DNA of 64,000 nt, taken from contig DS990261.1 in the NCBI GenBank assembly GCA_000155435.1, forward strand, positions 242,750 through 306,749, given 5' to 3'. Positions 1-8,810 of the stretch are shown here, in pieces. Every line of letters starts with the position of its first letter. Position 1 is the first letter of the stretch. Below the pieces are notes generated by a model. That model ran no database searches, was not told where the DNA came from, and saw only the letters and a program-made list of their open reading frames with translations. A program made the position numbers and the translations under genes. Origin of the DNA: Clostridiales bacterium 1_7_47FAA. GTDB lineage: Bacteria > Bacillota > Clostridia > Lachnospirales > Lachnospiraceae.

Positions 1-1886
1 TCGTCCGCAGCCGTAACCGTGGCGGATGGGAACTCCCACTGATATCGGGCCACTGTTTTGGCTGTTGCCGTCTTATTCCGGAGTTCCACAGGGATGACCA
101 CCCGCATTAAATCAGCATCCCCCGGCTCAAAGGAGGCCTTTGCTGTTTTCCCGGCGTTGGTGATGTCGGGATAGATTCCGCATACGGTCATGTGCTTTTT
201 CCTGCCGTCCACAATGAGTGTCAGCCCATCCCCCATTGTCTTCCCAAGCTCCCTGGCGTTCAGGGAGGAAAGGGCGATTTCCCTGTCGGTTGCAGGAGGG
301 CCTCCCTGGGAATACATGACGGGGAAGGCGTTATGGTCGCCCAGGTCCACCCGCAGCCGCTCCACGCGGCCGTCTGTCCCCGGCATGCTGAATACCATGC
401 CGGAAAGCACCGTGTATCCCTCAACATTTTCATCCGCCGCCAGCGCGGCGCTTAGGTCCGCTGTTACCTGCCGGACATCGTCTGTCCGTGTCTGGGACAG
501 ATATACCGAGATGTCGCTTTCACCAACGCCCATGTATGTCATGAAGCTTCTGGCTGAAATGGTGTTGTAGATGTTCTGCGGGACAATCAGGATAAGGGAT
601 GAAATAGCCAGCACCGCAAACATGGTCATGTAGAGTTTTTTGCGGGAAAGCACATCCCTGATACCGAGGAAGACATTGGGCGGAAGGAGCCTGTTTTCGC
701 TGAAACAGAATCCCTTTGCAGCGTTGGGGTGTTCCATGGGTGCGCCGAACCGGACCGCCTGTGCCGGGGGGATTTTACGGAAACGCCCCAAAACGGCTTT
801 TACATACCACATCACCACAAGGAAGATGGTTAAAGTCCCAAGTGCGCCTATGAATGGCGTAACCACGCCCCTGCCGCTGTCACCCATGTAAATGCGCATA
901 TTGCCCATCAGTGGGGCAAGGAGGGGGAAGGAGAGCAGGAATCCCAGGACACAGGCTGCCCCGGCAATGGCTCCGTATTTGGCAGAATACAGCTTTGCGA
1001 TGTCCCTGGTGCGCAGGCCCAGGGCCTTGAGTACACCGATTTCCCTGTAATCCTCCTCGATTTTGGCGAGAAGCGTAAAGCGGATACAGAGGAATGCCAC
1101 GATGATTACCAGGATGCTTATCATGACCAGCACTGCAATCATCATGCCGTCGGTTACTGCGTTCATCATGGCAAGCAGCGGACGGCTGATGACAGGCGGG
1201 CCATTGGACGGCAGTCCGGCCTCGAAATAATCCGACTGGAACGCAGGGAAGGCCGCAGGGTCTTTTAAACGGAACTCAATCAGATACTCCATGCTGCCGG
1301 AGCCTTCCAGATTCCTGAACGTATCCTCACTGACAAGAAACCGCTTGGAGCCGGTAATATCGGCGTTCATCGCGGAGTCACGCAAAAATCCGGCCACCGT
1401 GAGGGACACGCCGTGCACGGTCAGCGTATCGCCTATTTGGGCGCTTCCGTCCTTTTTATAGCAGAGAGGGACATAGACCACGCCGTCAGCCGGATGGATG
1501 ACATCACCGTTTAAATCCAATAAAAAGTCAAAGGTCCTGTTCTGCGTGGTAAATCCATTGTCCTGCACACTTCCCTCCAGGGACTTTTCCCCTATGGAAA
1601 TGTCCAATCCCTTCACATTAAGGAACCTGGCCAGCTGGTATGCCTCCACGTTGCCTTGGATATCCGCGAAGTCCTGAAGCTGCCGTACGTCAATATCACC
1701 GGAATGCATCTGCAGGAAGTGGACCGCCTTTGCCTCCTCCATCAGATGGTCAACCGCTCCGGACAGATTCATGCCCAGCATGGCTGCTGCCGATGTCAGG
1801 GCCGCCGAAGCCACGATAAAGGCCGCGGTCGTGATGGAAACCAGCTTACTTTTGCGTATGTCGTTCATGATCAGTTTTCCGTACAT
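1..1886 (-). CDS. FtsX/MacB-type ABC transporter permease (3' end outside window)
   Basis: Membrane permease of an FtsX-like ABC system that probably exports a lipophilic or peptide substrate. The reading frame is open to the left edge, so about 628 residues are visible and the C-terminus is missing. The start at 1886 (MYGKLIMNDIRKSK) is chosen because a GAGGAGG site lies just upstream. One membrane segment follows the N-terminus, then a large extracellular region, then a cluster of hydrophobic segments around residues 240-370 containing the cytoplasmic stretch EEDYREIGVLKALGL, which is typical of FtsX couplers. A second extracellular region follows, so this is the duplicated long-permease form. 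The start overlaps the end of the MFS gene by 16 bases, suggesting translational coupling. The partner ATPase is not in the window and may lie beyond the left edge. The substrate cannot be read from the sequence. Confidence 0.85.
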   Translation of the reverse strand, partial: MYGKLIMNDIRKSKLVSITTAAFIVASAALTSAAAMLGMNLSGAVDHLMEEAKAVHFLQMHSGDIDVRQLQDFADIQGNVEAYQLARFLNVKGLDISIGEKSLEGSVQDNGFTTQNRTFDFLLDLNGDVIHPADGVVYVPLCYKKDGSAQIGDTLTVHGVSLTVAGFLRDSAMNADITGSKRFLVSEDTFRNLEGSGSMEYLIEFRLKDPAAFPAFQSDYFEAGLPSNGPPVISRPLLAMMNAVTDGMMIAVLVMISILVIIVAFLCIRFTLLAKIEEDYREIGVLKALGLRTRDIAKLYSAKYGAIAGAACVLGFLLSFPLLAPLMGNMRIYMGDSGRGVVTPFIGALGTLTIFLVVMWYVKAVLGRFRKIPPAQAVRFGAPMEHPNAAKGFCFSENRLLPPNVFLGIRDVLSRKKLYMTMFAVLAISSLILIVPQNIYNTISARSFMTYMGVGESDISVYLSQTRTDDVRQVTADLSAALAADENVEGYTVLSGMVFSMPGTDGRVERLRVDLGDHNAFPVMYSQGGPPATDREIALSSLNARELGKTMGDGLTLIVDGRKKHMTVCGIYPDITNAGKTAKASFEPGDADLMRVVIPVELRNKTATAKTVARYQWEFPSATVTAAD

Positions 1887-3139
1887 GGTGTGACCTCCTC
1901 ACATTTTAACAGATACCATGTCAGGACACCCAGAAGCAGTGTCATGATACCCACTAAGAATGTGGGTATGAATACCTGGGTGCTCCATTTTTCAAAGATA
2001 ACGCCGTACAGTATCTGGCCCAGGGGCGCTGCGCATTGGGAGACTGCCGTAATGATTGCCATGACCTTTCCAAGGTTTTTGTCCGGTGTTATTTTTTGGA
2101 CCTTTGTGATGATGTAGATGGAGATGACCGTCATGCTTGCCGCAATAGGGATGGCGCCCAGCATGAACAGGATAAACGAAGGGTAATACCCCAGCCCAAG
2201 AAAAAGGGGCATTAGGGATGCTGCCATCAGCACCATCATCAGGGCGCAGGCAAAAAGCCAGCGGTGCAAGGTTTTAAGGCTCATCTTCTTTGCGAAAAAG
2301 CCAATGGACAATGCGCCTAATATGGTGGCGGAGTTAATGAGTCCCATCCCAATCCCGTACAGGGTATCGCTGCTTTGCATCGTTACCCGCAGCACAATCG
2401 GGGCACCCACAAGGAAATAAGGAATCAGGACCAGGTTCAGCAGGACGGCAATCATGCTGACCTTCCGTATGAATTCCTGCTTAAGGACGTATATGAATCC
2501 TTCTTTCATATCCCTTGCGATGGCCGGTATGACAGGCCCGGTCCATTGTCTTTTCACAAAAGGTATTTGGATGAAAAGCTCCATTACGGCAGACAGGAAA
2601 AATGAGATACAGCTAACCGCAACAACGGTCTTAAGGCCCATGAGTCCGTACAGGATCCCGCCAAGGACCGGAGCCGCAACCGCTGACAGGGCCTGAACCG
2701 CCTGGACAAGGCCATTGGCCCCTTCCAGCTTCTGCTCCTCAACCAACAGGGGGATACTTGCCGTTACGGCGGGGGTATAAAGGGCGCTGACAATAGACAG
2801 GAGCACCATGGACGTCCCGGCTGTGAAGACAGAGATACTGCCCACACTCATAAGTATGATCAGGGACAATACAATTGCGCTGCTGGTAAAATCAAATATC
2901 ACCATCAGATTGCGGCGGTTGAACCGGTCGGCAATGGCCCCGCCCAGGGGGGCAAGCAGAAGGGGGATATTGGATATGGCAAACAGCGTGGCAAATAAAG
3001 ACCCGCTGCCTGTTGTATCCAGGACGTACAGGGAGAGCGCAAACCGCAGCAGCGCTGAACCTAATATGGAGATGATCTGGCCGGACACCATTAAATTGAA
3101 GTTTTTAGGTGATGGGGTATGGATTGTTTTTTCCTGCAT
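1871..3139 (-). CDS. MFS drug/metabolite efflux transporter
   Basis: Proton-driven major facilitator exporter of 422 residues with about 12 hydrophobic segments. The motif-A-like loop GGAIADRFNRRNLM after the second helix (about residues 66-79) is characteristic of the drug:H+ antiporter-like group that includes enterobactin exporter EntS and macrolide pumps. It is the first gene of a TetR-controlled unit and overlaps the downstream ABC permease by 16 bases. A 13-base palindromic operator lies about 20 bases before its start, next to the ribosome site. Co-transcription of an MFS pump with an FtsX permease suggests a stress or toxic-compound efflux module. The substrate is unknown. Confidence 0.88.
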   Translation of the reverse strand: MQEKTIHTPSPKNFNLMVSGQIISILGSALLRFALSLYVLDTTGSGSLFATLFAISNIPLLLAPLGGAIADRFNRRNLMVIFDFTSSAIVLSLIILMSVGSISVFTAGTSMVLLSIVSALYTPAVTASIPLLVEEQKLEGANGLVQAVQALSAVAAPVLGGILYGLMGLKTVVAVSCISFFLSAVMELFIQIPFVKRQWTGPVIPAIARDMKEGFIYVLKQEFIRKVSMIAVLLNLVLIPYFLVGAPIVLRVTMQSSDTLYGIGMGLINSATILGALSIGFFAKKMSLKTLHRWLFACALMMVLMAASLMPLFLGLGYYPSFILFMLGAIPIAASMTVISIYIITKVQKITPDKNLGKVMAIITAVSQCAAPLGQILYGVIFEKWSTQVFIPTFLVGIMTLLLGVLTWYLLKCEEVTPCTEN

Positions 3140-3158
3140 TCTGAAACCTCCTATACAA

Positions 3159-3171
3159 ACTGACCGTCAGT
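3159..3171. promoter_or_regulatory. TetR operator, copy 1 (before the MFS gene)
   Basis: ACTGACCGTCAGT is a perfect 6-1-6 palindrome. It lies between the TetR gene and the MFS start, and the longer block AAACTGACCGTC(A/G)GTCTATAA is repeated, inverted, before the TetR gene itself. That arrangement is typical of a local repressor controlling itself and its transporter. The binding assignment is an inference. Confidence 0.75.
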
Positions 3172-3216
3172 CTATAAAAGCTGTAAAAAATTGCATGATA
3201 ATGGGTGACACAGGTA

Positions 3217-3852
3217 TCATGCAAATTTTTTCTTAAGTTCATTAAAATATCCAGGGGGGACCCCTAATGTTTTTTCCATCATTTCAATGAAGGCAGCCGC
3301 ATACCGGGCGTTCTCCCCGCTGCTCCGCTGAAATAATCCTTCATCGAAGATCACTTGCCCTGCGGCCAGGAACAAAGCCATTGTCTCCTGGGGATAATCC
3401 GTGGAGAATGAAGCTGCGCCGTTCCCTTCACTGAGTATTTCCGCCATGACAGGCGCAAGGTTCTTTATGCTTAGCGATAAACTTTTCTGGTGCATCTCGG
3501 CGTTCTGGACCTCATGGAACTGCCGGGTCATGTTTTCCTTATCTTTTATCATTCCCTCTGACTGGCCCTGGCCCATTAAAATGGCAAATATCTTCTGGGG
3601 CGGGGTCATGTCAGGGTTTTCCACGATTTTCCTGGCATGGACCACCATATCGTCAACCATGCGCTGAATGATTGCATCCATAACCTCTTCTTTGGATTTG
3701 AAATAGTAGTAGAATACGCCTTTTGACAGCCCGTATACGTTCAGGATATCCGTAACCGTTGTTTTTGCATATCCTTTTTCCACAAACAGCTTTTGTGCTG
3801 CATCTAATAACTCGTTTTTTCTTACTTCCGGCTCTTTGGGCCTGCGCATCAT
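3217..3852 (-). CDS. TetR/AcrR family transcriptional repressor
   Basis: DNA-binding repressor of 211 residues. The N-terminal helix-turn-helix (about residues 11-58) has the family pattern ELLDAAQKLFVEKGYAKTTV followed by GLSKGVFYYYFKSKEE. The C-terminal half is a ligand-binding and dimerisation domain with no recognisable signature. Two adjacent ATG codons start the frame, and AAGGTGG precedes the first one at 3852. It sits directly upstream of, and in line with, the MFS/ABC permease genes with a 77-base gap. Operators before both units imply autorepression and repression of the exporters until an inducer binds. The inducer is not predictable from the sequence. Confidence 0.92.
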   Translation of the reverse strand: MMRRPKEPEVRKNELLDAAQKLFVEKGYAKTTVTDILNVYGLSKGVFYYYFKSKEEVMDAIIQRMVDDMVVHARKIVENPDMTPPQKIFAILMGQGQSEGMIKDKENMTRQFHEVQNAEMHQKSLSLSIKNLAPVMAEILSEGNGAASFSTDYPQETMALFLAAGQVIFDEGLFQRSSGENARYAAAFIEMMEKTLGVPPGYFNELKKKFA

Positions 3853-3870
3853 CCATTCACCACCTTATAG

Positions 3871-3883
3871 ACCGACGGTCAGT
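3871..3883. promoter_or_regulatory. TetR operator, copy 2 (before tetR)
   Basis: ACCGACGGTCAGT is the reverse complement of the upstream operator with one base changed. The flanking TATAGACCG and TTTAAT/TTTG bases are also shared with copy 1. It lies 19 bases before the TetR start, a good position for autorepression. Confidence 0.72.
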
Positions 3884-3952
3884 TTAATAAAGAATATCAT
3901 AGAGTGATACAAAAGTCAAGGAGTGTTTTTGGTAACATATCCTGGCGTATGA

Positions 3953-4837
3953 TTAAAGTTTATCCAATGGGTGGAATCCCGTATTCCAGAACAGCTCCAT
4001 GGCCCTGGTAACCGGGCGCCCTTTATGTCTGGCAAGCACCACGGGAAGGGGGATTTCCGGCGCCAGCGGGATGACCGCAATGTGTTCCGGTTTGAATATC
4101 CGCACACTGTTCCCTGCCAGCAGGCTGATCCCCTCACCGATGAGCACCGCGCTTAGTATGGATTCAACCCGTGCCGTGCGCAGGATCCTGGGGGAAAAAC
4201 CTGCTTCACGGCACCGGATTACACACAGGTTATAGATGGAGGTATAAGGGTTCATGAAAATAAAATCCTCATCCTTCAGTTCCTCCAGGCGGAGCCTGCT
4301 TTTAGCGGCCAGGGGGTGGCCGGATTCCAGTACGGCGGCCAGTTCATCGCCGGCAATGAACTGTGTCTGGCAGCTGGTCCCGTAGAACATAGCGTCACGG
4401 CCAATCACCAGGTCATAAATCCCTTTTTCAAACCCTTCCATCAGTTCCAGTTCCTCCACCTCATGGAGGGACAGGCGTATATCAGGATGGGCTGCCTGGA
4501 AATCCCGGAACGCGGGCGTGAGCTGGTATTGGGTTAAAATGGGCAGTGTGCCGATGGATAGTGCCAGCTGCGGTTCTTCCCGGAACCGGTCCAGCCTGTT
4601 CCTGGCCTGGGAATATTGTTTCAGTAAAATAAGGGCGTCCTGATAAAATATGTTCCCGGCCTCGGTCAGTCCGGCCTTGCGCCTGCTCCGGTCCCACAGC
4701 ATGACCCCCAGCTCCTGCTCCAGCTTCATGATCTGTTTGGAAAGGGAGGACTGGGAGATATAAAGGGATTGGGCGGCATCAAAGAATGTCTTTTCCTCCA
4801 CGGATGCAATAAAACATTGTAATTGTTCAAATGTCAT
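3953..4837 (-). CDS. LysR family transcriptional regulator (divergent from ubiD operon)
   Basis: LysR-type regulator of 294 residues. The winged helix-turn-helix occupies residues 1-60 (FEQLQCFIASVEEKTFFDAA, then SQSSLSKQI). The effector domain starts near residue 88. It is transcribed away from the UbiD/UbiX genes and shares a 132-base intergenic region with them, the classical arrangement for a LysR activator and its target. The likely inducer is the aromatic acid handled by the decarboxylase, which is an inference from position. Confidence 0.9.
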   Translation of the reverse strand: MTFEQLQCFIASVEEKTFFDAAQSLYISQSSLSKQIMKLEQELGVMLWDRSRRKAGLTEAGNIFYQDALILLKQYSQARNRLDRFREEPQLALSIGTLPILTQYQLTPAFRDFQAAHPDIRLSLHEVEELELMEGFEKGIYDLVIGRDAMFYGTSCQTQFIAGDELAAVLESGHPLAAKSRLRLEELKDEDFIFMNPYTSIYNLCVIRCREAGFSPRILRTARVESILSAVLIGEGISLLAGNSVRIFKPEHIAVIPLAPEIPLPVVLARHKGRPVTRAMELFWNTGFHPLDKL

Positions 4838-4853
4838 GGCCTGCCTCCAATGA

Positions 4854-4904
4854 TTCCATTATGGAAACAATTATACCACAACTTGAATTGATTCCATAGA
4901 TGAA
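4854..4904. promoter_or_regulatory. Candidate LysR binding sites in the LysR/ubiD intergenic region
   Basis: TTCCATTATGGAA (4854-4866) is a perfect palindrome around a central T, and TTCCATAGATGAA (4892-4904) is an imperfect copy 38 bases further on. Both have the T-N11-A shape of LysR boxes, and their start-to-start distance is close to whole helical turns. This fits a recognition site plus an activation site, by analogy with characterised LysR promoters. Confidence 0.5.
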
Positions 4905-4969
4905 AAAATATAAACTGGACATGGAAGCATTCATATGGATAAAATGACAACAAAGAGGAGGTATATCAG

Positions 4970-6442
4970 GTGGGACAGATGGTAAATGACCTGCGTTCGG
5001 CCCTGGAGCTTTTAAAGACCATGCCGGGCCAGTATGCAGAGACAGAGGTGGAGGTGGACCCCAGGGCGGAGCTTTCCGGCGTATACCGTTACGTCGGTGC
5101 AGGAGGAACGGTGATGCGCCCCACGAAGGAAGGGCCTGCCATGGTATTTAACAGGATAAAGGGGCATCCGGATGCAAAGGTGGCAATCGGCGTTTTATCC
5201 AGCAGGACCCGTGTGGCTGCCCTTCTTGGATGCCGGAGCGGGGATCTGGGGAAGAAACTGTGGGAATGTGCGTCACACCCCATACAGCCGGTTGTGACAG
5301 AGGAAAAGGCGGCCTGCCAGGAAGTGGTGCACCTGGCAAATGAGCCGGGATTTGATTTGGCCAAGCTGGTCCCGGCGCCGACCAATACGCCGGATGACGC
5401 GGGGCCTTATATTACCCTGGGGATGTGTTATGCCAGCCATCCCGACACAGGGGCCAGCGATGTGACCATCCACCGGCTCTGCATCCAGGGAAAAGATGAG
5501 CTGTCCATTTTCTTTACCCCGGGGGCGCGTCATATAGGCGCCATGGCGGAACGGGCGGAAGAACTGGGACAGGTACTGCCCATATCCATCAGCATTGGCG
5601 TGGATCCTGCCATCGAGATCGGTTCCTGCTTCGAACCGCCCACAACACCTCTTGGATACGACGAGCTGTCCATTGCAGGCGCGCTCAGGGGGGAACCGGT
5701 GAAGCTGTGCAGGTGCCTTACGGTTAAAGAGAGGGCCATTGCCAATGCAGAGTATGTCATTGAAGGGGAGGTGGTTCCCGGCGTGCGGGTCCAGGAGGAC
5801 CAGAACAGCAACACAGGATTCGCCATGCCGGAATTTCCGGGCTATACGGGTCCTGCCAGCAGCCAGTGCTGGCTTATCCGGGTAAAGGCGGTGACCCACA
5901 GGAAGGATCCCATCATGCAGACCTGTATCGGTCCCAGCGAGGAACATGTGTCCATGGCGGGAATCCCCACAGAGGCCAGCATCTACGGCATGGTGGAGAA
6001 GGCCATGCCGGGGCGGCTTAAGAATGTATACTGTCCTTCGGCAGGAGGCGGCAAATACATGGCGGTACTGCAGTTTGAAAAGAAGACGGAAAGTGACGAG
6101 GGGCGGCAGCGCCAGGCGGCCCTGCTTGCATTTTCCGCGTTCAGCGAGTTAAAGCATGTGTTCCTGGTGGATGAGGATGTGGACTGTTTTGACATGAGCG
6201 ATGTACTGTGGGCCATGAATACAAGGTTCCAGGGAGACGCGGACATCATCACGATTCCCGGCGTGCGCTGCCATCCCCTGGACCCGTCCAATACCCCGGA
6301 GTGTTCACCAGGTATCCGGGGGAAAGGCATTGCATGCAAGACAATCTTTGACTGTACCGTGCCCTATGACCAGAAGAAGCGGTTTGTCAGGGCGCGTTTT
6401 ATGGAGGTGGACCCGGAAAAATGGCTGACAGGATTGTCATAG
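4970..6442 (+). CDS. UbiD family decarboxylase (gallate/hydroxybenzoate decarboxylase type)
   Basis: Non-oxidative, reversible decarboxylase using prenylated FMN, probably acting on a hydroxylated aromatic acid. Its length (490 residues) matches gallate decarboxylase LpdC rather than the short Fdc-type cinnamate enzymes. Family features visible are VTIHRLCIQG (Arg near 169), the AEYVIEGEV stretch with Glu 261 and 265, and PEFPGYTG near 287-294, the counterpart of the conserved acidic/GY loop that holds the cofactor. GTG at 4970 is taken as start because GAGGAGG lies 8 bases upstream; an ATG 9 bases later is an alternative. The end overlaps ubiX by 22 bases. UbiX makes the cofactor, so the cluster is self-sufficient. 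The exact substrate (gallate, protocatechuate, 4-hydroxybenzoate or vanillate) is not resolved. Confidence 0.9.
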   Translation: MGQMVNDLRSALELLKTMPGQYAETEVEVDPRAELSGVYRYVGAGGTVMRPTKEGPAMVFNRIKGHPDAKVAIGVLSSRTRVAALLGCRSGDLGKKLWECASHPIQPVVTEEKAACQEVVHLANEPGFDLAKLVPAPTNTPDDAGPYITLGMCYASHPDTGASDVTIHRLCIQGKDELSIFFTPGARHIGAMAERAEELGQVLPISISIGVDPAIEIGSCFEPPTTPLGYDELSIAGALRGEPVKLCRCLTVKERAIANAEYVIEGEVVPGVRVQEDQNSNTGFAMPEFPGYTGPASSQCWLIRVKAVTHRKDPIMQTCIGPSEEHVSMAGIPTEASIYGMVEKAMPGRLKNVYCPSAGGGKYMAVLQFEKKTESDEGRQRQAALLAFSAFSELKHVFLVDEDVDCFDMSDVLWAMNTRFQGDADIITIPGVRCHPLDPSNTPECSPGIRGKGIACKTIFDCTVPYDQKKRFVRARFMEVDPEKWLTGLS

Positions 6443-6981
6443 GAATCAGCGGCGCTTCCGGCGCGCCCATTGCGGAAGCCCTTTTAAAGGCGCTTAAAAA
6501 AGAGAGGGTGCAGACCCACCTGGTCATCTCAAGAGGCGGCGCCATGACCATCGAACAGGAAACCGGGATGTCCGCCGGGGAAATCGGGCAGCTGGCAGAC
6601 GTGGTCTATGATAACCAGGACCTGGGCGCGGCCCTGGCCAGCGGAAGCTTTAAGACAATGGGCATGGTCGTGGTCCCCTGCAGCATGAAGACACTGGCCG
6701 GCATCCACAGCGGATACAGTGATAACCTGCTCCTCAGGGCGGCGGACGTGACCCTGAAGGAAAGGCGCAGGCTGGTGCTGGTGGCCAGGGAATGCCCGCT
6801 GAGCCAGGTCCATCTGCGCAACATGTACGAACTGTCCCAAATGGGCGCTGTCATCCTTCCTCCGGTCCTCAGTTATTATCATAAGCCGGAGACACTGCAA
6901 GAAATGACCAATCACATAGTCGGAAGGATAATGGACCAGCTGGGCATGGAATATGAAGGCTTCAGGCGCTGGGGAGGCTGA
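6421..6981 (+). CDS. ubiX: UbiX family flavin prenyltransferase
   Basis: Makes prenylated FMN from FMN and dimethylallyl (pyro)phosphate for the adjacent UbiD enzyme. The 186-residue length is standard. The N-terminal flavin loop GISGASGAP (residues 8-16), PCSMKTLAGIHSGY (near 90) and VARECPLSQVHLRNM (near 121) are hallmark UbiX segments. It overlaps the ubiD end by 22 bases, so translation is probably coupled and the two proteins are made together. Dedicated UbiX paralogues beside UbiD genes are known from phenolic-acid decarboxylase operons. Confidence 0.93.
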   Translation: MADRIVIGISGASGAPIAEALLKALKKERVQTHLVISRGGAMTIEQETGMSAGEIGQLADVVYDNQDLGAALASGSFKTMGMVVVPCSMKTLAGIHSGYSDNLLLRAADVTLKERRRLVLVARECPLSQVHLRNMYELSQMGAVILPPVLSYYHKPETLQEMTNHIVGRIMDQLGMEYEGFRRWGG

Positions 6982-6986
6982 CGGTT

Positions 6987-7415
6987 ATGGGGAAGATTTG
7001 TGCAGAAAAAATCCATATGGAAAATCCGCCCTGTCCTGCTGTTATAGAAAAATGGATTGATGATCCTGAAGTTTCCGGCTGCATCAGGGCATATATGTTC
7101 CGGCTGGATGAAGGGGGCAGTGTGTTGATTACAGGAGGTTCAAGAACCCATGTGGGCGCCTTCAGCCGGACTGCGCCGGGGCGGGATACAGAAACAATCC
7201 AGTTTCCGGGACATAAAGACGGCGTGGTCAGCAGCCGTTGGTCGGAAACGCTTTGCCGTGTCCTGGGGGAGCCGTTCAGCGTGGAGTGCGGGATTCATTT
7301 TGATGGCCTGTCTAAGAACGGCATCGGACTGGTTGTGCAGATCTGCGGGGAAATGCTGGAGGAGGCCTGCCGGTTTTATAAATCATGTGAATCCGATGGG
7401 ACATCTGTGGTATAA
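6987..7415 (+). CDS. LpdD-like accessory protein of the UbiD decarboxylase
   Basis: Small soluble protein of 142 residues, third gene of the UbiD/UbiX unit after a 5-base gap, with GGGGAGG 9 bases before its ATG. It has no TM segment or signal peptide. The central GGSRTHVGAFS (near residues 50-60) resembles the conserved glycine/histidine stretch of LpdD, the gallate decarboxylase accessory protein proposed to act as a prenylated-flavin chaperone. I recognise this mainly from the motif and context. It does not look like the ~75-residue BsdD/VdcD subunit. A role in loading or maturing prFMN in UbiD is the best inference. Confidence 0.6.
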   Translation: MGKICAEKIHMENPPCPAVIEKWIDDPEVSGCIRAYMFRLDEGGSVLITGGSRTHVGAFSRTAPGRDTETIQFPGHKDGVVSSRWSETLCRVLGEPFSVECGIHFDGLSKNGIGLVVQICGEMLEEACRFYKSCESDGTSVV

Positions 7416-7495
7416 TACAGAATGAACCCGCAGATGGCGGAATACATTTTCAGGAACGGCCTGAAGCACAGGGATAACGGACAGGAGGATTGACT

Positions 7496-7789
7496 GTGAA
7501 ATATTTTATGGTAGAAGGAATCATCCGGGCAGCGGAAAACATGGATGATGCCATCATGGAACAGCACATGGCCTACACACAGAAGGCCATGGACCAGGGG
7601 AACGTCTTGATTTCCGGATTAAAGACAGATATGAGCGGCGGTGTTTTTATTATAAGGGCGGATACCGCAGAACAGGCCGAGGCGTATCTGGATAACGAAC
7701 CATTTAAACTGCATGGCATCCAGGACTACAGGTGGGTGGAGTTTGAACCCCACTATATAAATCCGTCCGCCGGAACCTGGATGGAATAA
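7496..7789 (+). CDS. YciI family protein
   Basis: Small ferredoxin-like alpha+beta protein of 97 residues in the YCII family. The members' general pattern of an N-terminal strand (KYFMVEG), a central helix with MDQGNVLISG and a C-terminal PFKLHGIQDYRWVEFEP segment is visible. GTG at 7496 is chosen because AGGAGG ends 7 bases upstream; the TTG at 7490 would be too close to it. YciI relatives include dehydrochlorinases and uncharacterised proteins, so no reaction can be assigned. It stands alone between the UbiD operon and the patatin gene. Confidence 0.75.
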   Translation: MKYFMVEGIIRAAENMDDAIMEQHMAYTQKAMDQGNVLISGLKTDMSGGVFIIRADTAEQAEAYLDNEPFKLHGIQDYRWVEFEPHYINPSAGTWME

Positions 7790-7868
7790 AATGAAAGAAA
7801 AGTAAGGGCATTCAGGTCCTCTCCGTCATATCCTATACCATAGGATGTGAGATCCGGAGGGGACCTTT

Positions 7869-8810
7869 ATGCATTATGGACTGGCATTGTCAGGGGGCGG
7901 GACCAGGGGGGCTGCCCACGTGGGCGTACTGAAGGCGCTGGAAGAAGCGGGGCTTCTGCCGGATGCAGTGGCAGGCACCAGCGCGGGCAGCATCGCCGCG
8001 GGCCTGTATGCCTCCGGTATGCAGATTCATGAGATGGAGAAGGCAGTACACCAGCTGGCTGTCCATGGAAATGACTACCTGGACCCGGACTATTCCGGGA
8101 TTATGGAATTTGTGCCCCGGCTTCTGACCGGGAGAAGAATCAATCTGCAGGGGTATATCAAGGGGGATAAACTGCTTTCCTACTTCTGTGAACTTACCGG
8201 CAGAAAGCAGCTGGACGAATCCGTGGTAAAGCTTGTGATTCCCGCAGTGGACCTCATAAGCGGCCAGACCCTGTGTTTTACCAATTCAGAAACAGCCAGC
8301 CCGCAGATGCATGTGAGATGGTCCTGGGACGCCTATCTGTGTGAAGCCATGATGGCCAGTTCCAGCGTGCCGGGAGTATTTGCACCCAGAAAAATCGGTT
8401 CCTGCCTTCTGGTGGACGGAGGCGTTACCCACAACCAGCCGGGCGGGCTTTTGAAAGCAGCCGGGGTGTGGCCCGTCATAGCCGTGGACGTAGGGGCGCC
8501 GTATTCGGCGCCGGATGATGATTCAATCATTGAAGTACTTTCCCATTCATTTTCCATTATGGGCAGCCTTCTGGAAGAAGGCCGTCCACCGTCAGAGGCA
8601 CTCCGGCTCCATCTGCCCCTCCCGGAAGATGCCGGACTGCTCTCATTTGATAAAATGGAGGCGTGTGTGGAGATTGGATACCAATATACCAGGAGGATGA
8701 TTCCCACAATCAGGAAGGTGCTGGACAGGGAAGGACTTCCTGGTGTCCAGAATCCGCCCGGCCCTCAGTTCCGGCAGATGTCCAACTCCTTCATCTTTCC
8801 GGCATTTTAA
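7869..8810 (+). CDS. Patatin-like phospholipase family protein
   Basis: Probable serine acyl hydrolase acting on lipids, 313 residues, no signal peptide. The oxyanion loop SGGGTRG (residues 8-14), the nucleophile motif GTSAGS (GxSxG, near residue 37-42) and the catalytic Asp in VDGGVTHNQP (near 186) form the complete Ser-Asp dyad of bacterial patatins such as RssA/YchK. A GGAGGGG site lies 7 bases before the ATG. It is convergent with the DUF2461 gene, and the two coding ends overlap by 20 bases. Confidence 0.92.
   Translation: MHYGLALSGGGTRGAAHVGVLKALEEAGLLPDAVAGTSAGSIAAGLYASGMQIHEMEKAVHQLAVHGNDYLDPDYSGIMEFVPRLLTGRRINLQGYIKGDKLLSYFCELTGRKQLDESVVKLVIPAVDLISGQTLCFTNSETASPQMHVRWSWDAYLCEAMMASSSVPGVFAPRKIGSCLLVDGGVTHNQPGGLLKAAGVWPVIAVDVGAPYSAPDDDSIIEVLSHSFSIMGSLLEEGRPPSEALRLHLPLPEDAGLLSFDKMEACVEIGYQYTRRMIPTIRKVLDREGLPGVQNPPGPQFRQMSNSFIFPAF

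Noticed and set aside
5273-5947. Reading frame antisense to ubiD
   Set aside because: It is a shadow of the GC-rich ubiD coding sequence, without start signals or family features.
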